Shown here piece by piece: positions 54,810 to 64,000 of a DNA stretch of 64,000 nucleotides; position 1 is the stretch's first letter, and every line of letters begins with the position of its first letter. The position numbers were made by a program, and so were the translations under genes. The notes beneath the pieces are model-generated. The model was given only the letters and a program-made list of their open reading frames with translations. It made no database searches and was not told the DNA's origin. The stretch is from Theocolax elegans. Lineage: Eukaryota; Arthropoda; Insecta; Hymenoptera; Cerocephalidae. The DNA is taken from the NCBI GenBank assembly GCA_026168455.1, contig CM047430.1, positions 69,355,044-69,419,043 of the forward strand, in the 5' to 3' direction.

Positions 54810-54821
54810 TGCGCATGCGCG
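54810..54821. promoter_or_regulatory. NRF-1/Ewg-type motif in the left terminal repeat
   Basis: TGCGCATGCGCG fits the palindromic NRF-1 (fly Ewg) site. It lies about 160 bp upstream of the THAP start codon. A near copy (TGCGCATGCGTC) lies in the right terminal repeat at 56,596-56,607. Confidence 0.45.
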
Positions 54822-54979
54822 CTCTGCGCTGTATACAAGTCTACAGACAAGATGAAAAAATTGACTTTATAACCTAATATAAATAGTTACTTTTTTACTT
54901 AATAGTTATAGTTATAATATTATTTTATAATTTATGAAGTAAATTTATGAATTAAAATAAATGTTTTTTTATTAACAAC

Positions 54980-56036
54980 ATGACAAAAACTTGTGTTGTA
55001 TGTAAAAAGCAGCCTGTTCCTGGTGATGACACACGTAGCTTTCACAAGTAAGAATAAATTTATTGTAATTTATGTATAACACACTTAATAAGACTTAACT
55101 AATGTTTTCAAAATATGTTCAATATGTATAATACTGTTCACTTCTCATATTATTTTGAAAATATGCATTTAGAATTTAGTTTATTTAGAAAGTCACTCAT
55201 GTTTTAATAATGTTTGGTTGAATAATGGTTTTGTATAATTGTAGATTTCCCAATAATCTTAATTTAAGAGAAAAATGGAAGCAGGTTACTGGAGTAACTT
55301 CTGTAACTACTAATTCAAGAGTATGTAGTGATCATTTTGAATCTTATTCATATCATAAAACTGATGGTTACACTCACATTAGAAGGCTTTTATCAAATGC
55401 AATACCAAATGTTGGATGTACAAAAGTGTTGTGCAATATAACAAATACTATTGCTTTGCCAAATAGTAACGAGAAGATGCAAATGGAGTTATCAAAACAA
55501 ACAGAATATATTCCTAATATAATTGAATCCAATGAAGATATCAACGCTACTAACTCTACCTTTAATAATATAATTTGTGCAAAGCCATGTAAAACAGAAT
55601 CTTTATTAGATAATAAGGATGAAGTTGAAACGTCTCAAAATAATGAAGAAGAATCAATTAATAATAAGGAGATCTCTTTGAAAAGGTACTTTATACTTTT
55701 ACTTAAATTAGTGAGTTTCAAAGAAAAATAAATTTTAAAAGATTTTATATTTTTAGAAAACGTATGCAGGATGAAGATAAAAATTGTGTGTCCGAAAAGA
55801 AAGTACGCTTTATGGATGGAATGAAAATGAACTGCATTTCAAGAGCAGATTTTATCTCAGATGAAGCATGGTCACGTTTTTTGAGGTACACAATTTGCAA
55901 AAATTCTCAAATCGCTGCAGTACGTAAAAAAAATTATAGGAGACAAAAAAAAATAGGAAATTTCAAAGATCTTGTAAAATGTTTGCGACAGGAGAAAACT
56001 TCAGTAGCAGCAGAATATTTAGAGGTTATTTTATAA
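54980..56036 (+). CDS. THAP-domain protein (P-element repressor-like)
   Basis: Three exons, 54980-55047, 55245-55685 and 55757-56036, join in phase with GT/AG borders into 262 residues. The N-terminus is a complete THAP zinc finger: Cys5, Cys8, Cys50 and His53 (CVVC followed by RVCSDHF), Trp34 in the core, and AIPNV in place of the usual AVPTIF at 75-79. THAP domains bind DNA and occur in P-element transposases and in host regulators. The middle (about 85-165) is polar and asparagine-rich. The last 90 residues are basic (VRKKNYRRQKK) with a predicted helix and match no catalytic domain I know. P transposase is about 750 residues, so RNase H and GTP-binding parts are missing. The gene lies between terminal inverted repeats. 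The frame is intact, which argues for selection or recent insertion. It could repress transposition or be a domesticated regulator. Confidence 0.8.
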
Positions 56037-56704
56037 ATTAAAATATATAGTTTATTTAATATTACATGCGATAGATTTATACAAGTAGTATATAAGTTTA
56101 ATACAATATATAAATTAAATTATTAAAATATATTTGTTTGAAGTATTCTGCGATTAAATTTATCATATGTATGATTTATACAGGTATTATTTTTTAATTT
56201 GATGTATTGTTATTTGTTTTTAGTATTTGTATAAAATGTATTAATTTCTCTTTTTATGATTTTTTTTTACAAGAATTTTGTTTTTTTGATCTTTTTTATT
56301 TAATTTACGTTTACACGGAATGGAATAATTATAAAATAAAATTTATATACATGATTATTATACGTGGTTATGTATTTTTATTTTTTATTGTTTTTATTAT
56401 TATTATTAAGAACATTAGCTTGTGGTTATGTAAATAAAGATTAAAGTTTATTATAACTAAATTTGTTTACTTAATTGGTAATTAAATATGTTATTTTATT
56501 AATTACTAATTATGCAGACTGTCTTGGTAAGGAAAAAACATATTTTTTAATTCTTGTTGATAGCATGAAGCAGCCAATCACATTCAGATCTGTTTTGCGC
56601 ATGCGTCAACAGACAAGGATGGAGAGGGCCTTCCGATGTTTCTTCTCTTTCTATCGTTAAGACGTTTTCACTTATACGCGCTCCTATGACTTACCCACTC
56701 TATA

Positions 56705-59700
56705 TAGGCCAGTCGAATTAAGGAAAAAAGTACCGTTTTGCGGAAAAATTACAAAGTCGAAAAAAAAAATATGGCGTCATAGATAACCATGTGCTGATGC
56801 TAGAAAAAAAAAAGATGTAAAATCCGCTGTACGCTAAGCTGTAAAAAAATTCCCAAAGTTGCAAAATTCAGTTTTTTGCTTAGCTATTAACAACTATTAA
56901 CGGGATGGCAAATAAAAAATATACGTTAAATATGCTTCAAGAAGATCTACAAAGTAGCGTTGGTTAGATCAAGATCGGACTATTAGTTAACTTGTAAAAA
57001 ATTAAAAACCCTTAAAATTGACGCTTTCTAAAATCCTTCATAACTCGATGAAAAATGAATATATTGATAAGTTATTGAAGTGAGCAATACTACATAATAG
57101 TAGAATGAATTTCCCTTTAACACGTTTCTGTGCGATAAATAGATTACGATTAATTTAATTGTTAATTAAAAAAAGCGTTTTTTTCGCTTGCAAATAATGA
57201 TAAAACGAGCAGTTGCACAGTGCTATCCTTGGGCGGGAATTAAACTTCAATACTTGTATTTTAGTGTACTAAACTTATTAAATTCATTTTTTATTGTTAA
57301 ACACCTAAAATAAGCGTTTAAAAACAATGTTAATTTTGCAACATCTTCAAATCATTCCCACGAGCGCAAAAGAAAGTTTAAAAAAATCGGACCCACGGCA
57401 TTCGATTACTACTATTTTTTTACGTTTTTTAGAGCTGGATTTGTTAATAAATGTTTATTAGGTGCCGAGATACATTTTTTTTTTCAAAAAATCACAACTC
57501 GGAATCTAGTTAACATTAAGAGACGAAACCAGTCCCATTAATCGCAGCGAAAGTCATACTTTGTAAAGCAATTGTTTAATTAATTATTGCCAATGTGGTT
57601 TACGTAAACGATTGAGTTGAAGTAAACTAACTTTATTGCGCGTAAGCGAGAGCGTCTTTACGCGGAGTGGGGGAACGCATTTAGAAAAGGACAGACGATT
57701 TCAGATTCTCGTATTCGCCGCGCAACGAAAAATTGTTTCAAGCGTTCAAATTTGATTAAGTTGGTATATCTCGGTAACTAATTAATATTTTTTGACCATT
57801 CTTTTTTTAATTCGTATGTACTAATAAAAATAAATATTAATACCAATACAATTTTTACAATTACCTGATAGAAAACGTCGAATTTACAAATTCATAATTT
57901 TGTAATATTGCGGTACCGATATTTATGTATTAAAAATTACTTTTCATAAATTTTACTTAATGTTATGTTAAGTGTACGCTTCCTGCAAAGTAACTGTACA
58001 CAATGTATTTAATTGTATTTTAATGTATATAATAAATTTTACATTACTTTCTATAATTATACTTCCTTTTACGGCAAAATATCTATACGTATAATTACAA
58101 TAAAAATTTAAGTATTTTGTTTTTACCCGACATTTTCTTAGCATTCATCAAAAAATCTCTTAAAAATTATCTACAAATTTTTTCAAACTATTTTATCACT
58201 AAATAATTGAAATTTGTAAGCAGACGCAAAGTTCAGTTTTATACCTACCCATTGCAGTCGAAAAGTAATTATTTATCATTAATTAATTTAAAATTAATAA
58301 TGTAACTAATTTAAAAAGAAAAATAGTGACCAATATTATAAAAAGTATACGTATTTTACGAGCTTACTGTAAAATTGCGCACCATTATCCAAGGAACTCG
58401 TGCACAATTTTATTTTTATTAAATACATATTATTATTCTGTGAAATGTAGATTTTAAAATATTTATGTATTAAATTTTACTCTTAACAAGTTATGCATTA
58501 AAATTAACTTTGCTATTTTACTTTTAATTATAAATTATTTTGCGTAGAAAATAAATGATGCAATTTTTAATGTATAATAGTCAAGTGTAATCACAATCGC
58601 CACCTTGAATTAACATAACATTAAGTAAAATTTATGAAAAGTAATTTTTAATACATAAATATCGGTACCGCAATATTACAAAATTATGAATTTGTAAATT
58701 CGACGTTTTCTATCAGGTAATTGTAAAAATTGTATTGGTATTAATATTTATTTTTATTAGTACATACGAATTAAAAAAAGAATGGTCAAAAAATATTAAT
58801 TAGTTACCGAGATATACCAACTTAATCAAATTTGAACGCTTGAAACAATTTTTCGTTGCGCGGCGAATACGAGAATCTGAAATCGTCTGTCCTTTTCTAA
58901 ATGCGTTCCCCCACTCCGCGTAAAGACGCTCTCGCTTACGCGCAATAAAGTTAGTTTACTTCAACTCAATCGTTTACGTAAACCACATTGGCAATAATTA
59001 ATTAAACAATTGCTTTACAAAGTATGACTTTCGCTGCGATTAATGGGACTGGTTTCGTCTCTTAATGTTAACTAGATTCCGAGTTGTGATTTTTTGAAAA
59101 AAAAAATGTATCTCGGCACCTAATAAACATTTATTAACAAATCCAGCTCTAAAAAACGTAAAAAAATAGTAGTAATCGAATGCCGTGGGTCCGATTTTTT
59201 TAAACTTTCTTTTGCGCTCGTGGGAATGATTTGAAGATGTTGCAAAATTAACATTGTTTTTAAACGCTTATTTTAGGTGTTTAACAATAAAAAATGAATT
59301 TAATAAGTTTAGTACACTAAAATACAAGTATTGAAGTTTAATTCCCGCCCAAGGATAGCACTGTGCAACTGCTCGTTTTATCATTATTTGCAAGCGAAAA
59401 AAACGCTTTTTTTAATTAACAATTAAATTAATCGTAATCTATTTATCGCACAGAAACGTGTTAAAGGGAAATTCATTCTACTATTATGTAGTATTGCTCA
59501 CTTCAATAACTTATCAATATATTCATTTTTCATCGAGTTATGAAGGATTTTAGAAAGCGTCAATTTTAAGGGTTTTTAATTTTTTACAAGTTAACTAATA
59601 GTCCGATCTTGATCTAACCAACGCTACTTTGTAGATCTTCTTGAAGCATATTTAACGTATATTTTTTATTTGCCATCCCGTTAATAGTTGTTAATAGCTA

Positions 59701-59867
59701 AGCAAAAAACTGAATTTTGCAACTTTGGGAATTTTTTTACAGCTTAGCGTACAGCGGATTTTACATCTTTTTTTTTTCTAGCATCAGCACATGGTTATCT
59801 ATGACGCCATATTTTTTTTTTCGACTTTGTAATTTTTCCGCAAAAAAATATTAATTCGACTGGCCTA
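56705..59867. mobile_element. Large foldback element, 1.26-kb arms, 3,163 bp
   Basis: The left arm 56,705-57,971 is the near-perfect reverse complement of 58,610-59,867. The termini are TAGGCCAGTCGAATTAA and its complement. The 638-bp centre (57,972-58,609) is AT-rich with no open frame of note. ATA flanks both sides (56,702-56,704 and 59,868-59,870). Removing the element and one ATA restores the outer transposon end exactly, so the borders are secure. It encodes nothing recognisable and would need a transposase supplied elsewhere. Small asymmetries at the tips (a GGAAAAAAGTACCG stretch on the left against a shorter A-rich one on the right) show the arms have begun to diverge. Confidence 0.92.
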
Positions 59868-59885
59868 ATATGTAATATCTCTATG

Positions 59886-59893
59886 GCGTGTAC
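59886..59893. repeat. Right 8-bp target-site duplication (GCGTGTAC)
   Basis: This octamer is identical to 54,700-54,707 and directly follows the right terminal repeat, which ends CTCTATG. Confidence 0.85.
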
Positions 59894-60280
59894 CCGTTAT
59901 ATGCCGTAAAATATATATTCTATATACACTGACTGTGACTGGCTCGAAAGTGTAGATGGGATAGTAGAAAGAGAAAGGTATATAATGCTATCATGCTTTC
60001 TCCTCTCTTCTTTTTAAAAATTTCTACAATTACTCCGACTGGCATACGCAACAGTTAACACAATAAAGGTCAATACCAACACGAAGGTGAAAAATATCAT
60101 GTATATTTATCTGTAAACAGTTGGTATTCTTCACTTTGCAAATTTGGACTTCTGTATTGCAAATGAACCCTCGCACTACCTGCATGTTTTCATATGACGG
60201 GTGCATCGTTGTAACGTTAAGGCGGTATATTAAAAAATAAATTTAGTAGCAAATAAAAACAGTATAAAAAAGCATAAACC
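59894..60280 (+). promoter_or_regulatory. Upstream region of POLR2K
   Basis: This short interval between the transposon end and the POLR2K start codon should hold promoter and leader. The transposon therefore sits inside what was probably the shared upstream region of the divergent CDKAL1 and POLR2K genes, about 780 bp apart before insertion. Confidence 0.5.
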
Positions 60281-61509
60281 ATGGAATCTACTAAAACTGA
60301 TAGTACACCAAAACAAGCAATGGTTTATATTTGTGGAGGTACGTAAACGTAGTAAATTTTAAAGTTATTTTTATATGAGACCTAACCTCACTATTATTTG
60401 TGTTTTTACACAAAGTACTACTATATGTTTTTAAATGTTACATAGTTTTAAATGTTACATAGAAACATTTTGATAATTAAAATTTATTATGTTTCCAGAA
60501 TGTCATCATGATAATGAAATTCGACCAAAAGATCCTATTCGATGCAGAGAATGTGGTTATCGAATCATGTATAAGAAACGTACCAAACGACGTATCCTTT
60601 CAAAACTAACTAATATTACATATATTGAATATTTTAATTTTAAACTAATATATTAAATAAATTGATGATTTATTAAAACATTGTAAAATTTTAAGAATAG
60701 TAATATTATAAGTTTAAACATAATGTTTATAAACAATTAAATTTCTTGACTAAATTAATTTTTTGTATAAGTAAAAGAAATCCATTTTCTTGGGCAATTA
60801 TTTGAAATTCTAGTTCAATAAAATTCAATGTTGTCAGTATTTTTTTAAATATAATATAAACTCAGAAAATTAGTCAAATTTAATATTATAGTAAATTTTG
60901 TAGAGTACATTAATTTTTCAAACATATATATTAATTTGACACCCAATAAGCATTGCATAAATATATTGATAAATTATAAATGATTTTGAAAAATTCCAAT
61001 GGAAAAACATGACTGAAAATATTATTAACAATTATGAAATCTGCATGTAGAAATAGTCATTATTGCATTTAAATACTTTTAGTAGTAAAAAGTGTAATTG
61101 CTTTAGAAAATACTTTATGAGATATGAAATATTTTATTGAAATAAAATAGAATAGTTAGATCATATTTCCTTGAAGTAAACTTTAATGAACATTACATTT
61201 TTATATGCGGAGAGTAATTTTATTCTTTTCAAAACAAAATCAGCCACATATTAATAAATGTTGCTTTCTATTCGCCACATGTATTGTATATTATAATATG
61301 TGCAAGATTCTTTAGATTTAGTATCTCCAGTCTTATAACTTTCTACTATATTTTTGTAAAGTAACTTTTCTAGCAAAAAAATTTCAGACTACTTTCAATT
61401 TGTCACGCAATTTCTTAAATATTTGTATATATTCTATTTACATTTCTCTTAAAAATTTGTTTTTTTTTCCTTAACATTTATAATAGTTGTTGTATTTGAC
61501 GCTCGCTGA
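60281..61509 (+). CDS. POLR2K: RNA polymerase I/II/III subunit RPABC4 (Rpb12)
   Basis: Three exons, 60281-60338, 60499-60591 and 61487-61509, join to 57 residues; the human protein has 58. This is a shared small subunit of all three nuclear RNA polymerases, placed between the two second-largest subunits' partners on the polymerase surface. One zinc site is formed by Cys18, Cys21, Cys35 and Cys38 (YICGEC and IRCRECGYR). The C-terminus [15 protein letters not shown] is the family hallmark and appears unchanged. The second intron splits codon 51 and is of the U12 type (see the separate entry). The start is the only ATG that gives the usual short N-terminus. Confidence 0.95.
60592..61486 (+). other. 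U12-type intron of POLR2K
   Basis: The donor is GTATCCTTT, the exact U12 consensus with GT ends. The branch site is TTCCTTAAC at 61,467-61,475, also an exact consensus. The branch adenosine (61,474) is 12 nt from the AG at 61,485-61,486. There is no polypyrimidine tract between the branch site and the AG, as expected for the minor spliceosome. Length is 895 bp, phase 1. Confidence 0.9.
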
Positions 61510-62764
61510 GTTATGGAAGATATGGACATTCATTTATCAACATTCATCACCTTTTCAAGAGGATATTAAAGTTTTGTACATTGTATAGATAATTATGATT
61601 ATGTAATTAATATTAGAGAAATATATTTTTAGTAAAGCAATTTTGTATGTTCCATAGTGTATTGTGAATATATGGTACAATTATGTATTTCAGTTTGAAT
61701 TTATAGCAAATAACTTATGTATTACAAAATTGAATAACAAATATGGATAAGTTATCTAGATGTATATAATATCAAATAGCAAATCAGGATATTCATTTTA
61801 ATAATAATTTTGTTTAATGTATTATTTAATAAAATGCAATAATCAACGATACAAAATATTAACAACACAATATTTTAGGCAATTATTTTTTTTATATTTA
61901 CAATAAATAAATTACATTTTCATGATAATTCAACAGAGTCGTGACGAATTTCGGAAGAAAATTTTTTACCAATTCACTTGCAAAATGTTGGCGGAACTGA
62001 AACAAATTACTTTTATAAGTATATATGTATATAAAATCTTTATTGGGTCCCATTATCTGATATTAATTGGCAAAGGCCATTTTAGTTCCAATAAAAAGTA
62101 ATATGATATACATACGATCCTTTTCATACTACAAACAATTAGAGAACATTGGTTTTCAAAAATCCTAGTTCTGAAATTGTCTTTGATTCATCTTCTATAT
62201 ACAATTATAAAAGTCTAGGATCCTTACTTTATTTATATAGTAATTATATATAAAATATTATGCCAACAGTTTGCAAGTGTCGATAATTCAGTTGCTAATA
62301 GAGACATGTTTGTTTCTGTTATAACTGTAAAACAGCAGGAAGGCATTTTAATAAACATTTAGTAAAAGTTGTGTATAGAAGAGATAATATTCCAGTTTTA
62401 GAAATTCCAAAAGATTTAGTTTTTTTAGTAAACTCTAATACTGAATCTGGAAGCAGCCAAGCCAACGTAAAAAATTGTTTAACTTTGCAGTATACGGATG
62501 AAGAAAGAGTTTGTTCATCCACCTTGACAAATCATTTGATAAAATCCTTGATATGTCTTTAAAACTTTGATCATACGCGAATTTTATCCCTACAAAATGT
62601 AAATTTAAAAATATATATATGTATATCTTTGCGTGAGATGAAAAATGATCCGTAGTAGCGTTTCACACGATTCGTTGGCCCGGCTTACTGGACATACGCG
62701 CACATACAATATTTTGGAAGCTCATACATAGGAAGGGGGTGATTGGATTTGAAGTTTACAATAG
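61510..62764. other. POLR2K 3' region and AT-rich spacer
   Basis: Mostly AT-rich sequence. A stretch at about 62,271-62,562 has two successive open frames on the plus strand (33 codons to a TAG at about 62,361, then about 63 in another frame) with protein-like composition. No family is recognised, so it is not called a gene. Confidence 0.4.
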
Positions 62765-63076
62765 TTATACATCAAATGCTACACATTCTACGATGATATT
62801 GTTTGGCAATAATTTCCATACTTGGACCTCGTTGTACAAGTTTGTGCTGTAAATCTTCGTTTCCTCTTCATTTTTGTTTTCATTTCTTACGCGACCACTG
62901 TTTTTCTTTTGTTTATTTCCTGTGTCTTCCACTAGCTTCGCGACGCAGGTACACTTTTCGACTACACATAATTCAGACATTACAATTGCTCCCTGATTAT
63001 TATTCTGGCAACCTATCAACAATTTTGCGTGAGCGTAAAATTTTAACGTAAACGGAGAAAATATAAATTCTGGCAC
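62765..63076 (-). CDS. Possible terminal exon of an unrecognised minus-strand gene
   Basis: A 103-codon minus-strand frame ends with TAA at 62,765-62,767. The segment has even codon composition, a run of charged residues (SGRVRNENKNEEETKIY) and an ordered-looking end (NEVQVWKLLPNNIIVECVAF). A weak acceptor (TTCTCGAG) lies just before position 63,076. I do not recognise a family. It could be a last exon whose upstream exons lie beyond the right edge, or chance open sequence. Confidence 0.35.
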   Translation of the reverse strand: MPEFIFSPFTLKFYAHAKLLIGCQNNNQGAIVMSELCVVEKCTCVAKLVEDTGNKQKKNSGRVRNENKNEEETKIYSTNLYNEVQVWKLLPNNIIVECVAFDV

Positions 63077-64000
63077 CTCGAGAAGCAGTATATTTCATTA
63101 AAATTACGTTGCTACAACATTCAAAAACCATAACATTTGGAAAATATTGCTCGTCGCGTTTTCCGTCGTAACGTTACGAGATCTTTGCAGCAACGAATCT
63201 GCCGCAATTTTTAGAACAATTGATTGTAATTCATCAAATTAATAATAAAAAAAACAACTGTTTATGCTTAAGCAAACATAAATAATAGACTTGTATACTG
63301 ATATTGTTAGTTTAGACTTTTTCGAGCCCTGTAACAATGATTATTTAAGTCTAATCTTCATAAAACAAGACTCCCGATTCGTAAATAAATTGTCAATAGC
63401 GATAATTGATTTATAGATCGTCGAGACGCAGTAAAAAGCTAACATTTTAAATTCTAACTCGATTAATTTTCAACGCTTACTATCACTCTTGTACACGCAA
63501 TCATGTATTAATGTTTGTTTTTTTTCTCACAAATTTACACTGCCATTCGATCTCTTAGAAGTAGAATTTTAAGACGTTTTTACTATATACAAACGCATTA
63601 TTCCGCAAGTCAACAATAATCCCTCATCGTATCTTTGCATAAACATTGTACAAATATATATGTTTACATGTATATGTATATGCTGCTGTCTTTGATAGAC
63701 ATATATATAATATATATATGTGTATATATATATTTAATGTAGATGTAATATTAATTAATATAATACTAGAATACTCTTTGAGGTTTGCACGCAGCATTTG
63801 CACTAAAAATACATAATCACATGCTAGTCCATTGCACCTTATACTGTTAGAATTGATTCCAAGTAAAAAGTATGTATCCTTCGTTATTGGGTAACGTGAT
63901 GAAAACAACCTCGCGTCGTTAACACGACGTTCCAATGTAAAACAAACACAATCGGCGAACTATAACTGAAAAAGTTTATTTTTCTCTCGGGCTTACCGAG
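63077..64000. other. Non-coding right edge
   Basis: No feature is supported. TATATG/TATA simple repeats occur near 63,655-63,735. If the minus-strand exon at 62,765-63,076 is real, part of this may be its intron. Confidence 0.4.

Larger units (their letters stand above)
54708..59885 (+). mobile_element. P-element-like transposon carrying a THAP gene, interrupted by a foldback
   Basis: The left end is CATAGAGATATTACATATAG, continuing AGT. The right end, once the 3.16-kb foldback and its ATA duplication are removed, is its exact complement over 23 bp. Imperfect inverted similarity continues to about 115 bp (left to about 54,822, right from about 56,595). Both ends include a GCGCATGCG core and a run resembling AGAGAGGGCC or its complement. 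An exact 8-bp repeat (GCGTGTAC) flanks the whole. Without the insertion the element is about 2,012 bp. THAP DNA-binding domain plus 8-bp duplication is the pattern of P elements. hAT elements also make 8-bp duplications, but their ends differ. No transposase catalytic region is present, so it is non-autonomous or a P-derived repressor-type copy. Confidence 0.75.

Noticed and set aside
1..64000. tRNA, rRNA or CRISPR features
   Set aside because: No tRNA-like A/B box pair with cloverleaf potential, no ribosomal sequence and no regularly spaced repeat array were seen by eye.

Overview
This looks like nuclear DNA of an insect: AT-rich, with U2- and U12-type introns, dense microsatellites and many foldback elements. 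Hymenoptera is my guess from overall texture and the absence of obvious CpG depletion; no marker in the window proves it. Coding sequence is sparse and most of the window is intronic or intergenic.

Layout. 1-4.2 kb: AT-rich DNA with a 146-bp MITE-like hairpin and a 3 x 59-bp tandem repeat. 4.2-7.7 kb: a broken retroelement, consisting of an integrase C-terminal fragment followed by an env-like region in three frames, bracketed by ~95-bp inverted copies of a GC-rich segment. 8.6-11.2 kb (-): a complete five-exon mitochondrial carrier of the SLC25A32 (folate/FAD) type. 12.6-14.2 kb: two adjacent long foldback repeats. 14.2-26.5 kb: no coding gene, with a microsatellite-rich, GC-richer zone at 17.8-20.2 kb that may hold the promoter and leader exon of the next gene. 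26.6-38.7 kb (+): acid sphingomyelinase in ten coding exons. 42.1-49.8 kb (+): an Emi1/Rca1-type APC/C inhibitor (F-box plus zinc-binding region) in two coding exons. 52.6-54.3 kb (-): CDKAL1, a tRNA methylthiotransferase. 54.7-59.9 kb: a composite mobile element. 60.3-61.5 kb (+): POLR2K, the small RNA polymerase subunit. 62.8-63.1 kb (-): a possible terminal exon of an unrecognised gene.

The most notable structure lies between CDKAL1 and POLR2K. A three-exon THAP-domain gene is enclosed by a 23-bp perfect terminal inverted repeat, with imperfect similarity to ~115 bp, and by an exact 8-bp direct repeat (GCGTGTAC). THAP domain plus 8-bp target-site duplication is the P-element pattern, but the encoded protein (262 aa) has only the DNA-binding part, like a repressor-type product. 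A second element, a 3.16-kb foldback with ~1.26-kb arms and an ATA duplication, sits inside the right terminal repeat. Removing it restores the outer repeat exactly.

Other notable points are a textbook U12-type intron in POLR2K (GTATCCTTT donor, TTCCTTAAC branch site), a nested MITE whose empty TTAA site survives in a neighbouring duplicate, a possible alternative last exon in the sphingomyelinase gene, and a strong CTCF-like motif in the Emi1/Rca1 intron. The host genes have unrelated housekeeping roles (mitochondrial transport, lysosomal lipid breakdown, cell-cycle control, tRNA modification, transcription) and do not form a functional cluster. Exon borders were placed by hand from splice consensus, reading frame and family similarity, without transcript evidence.
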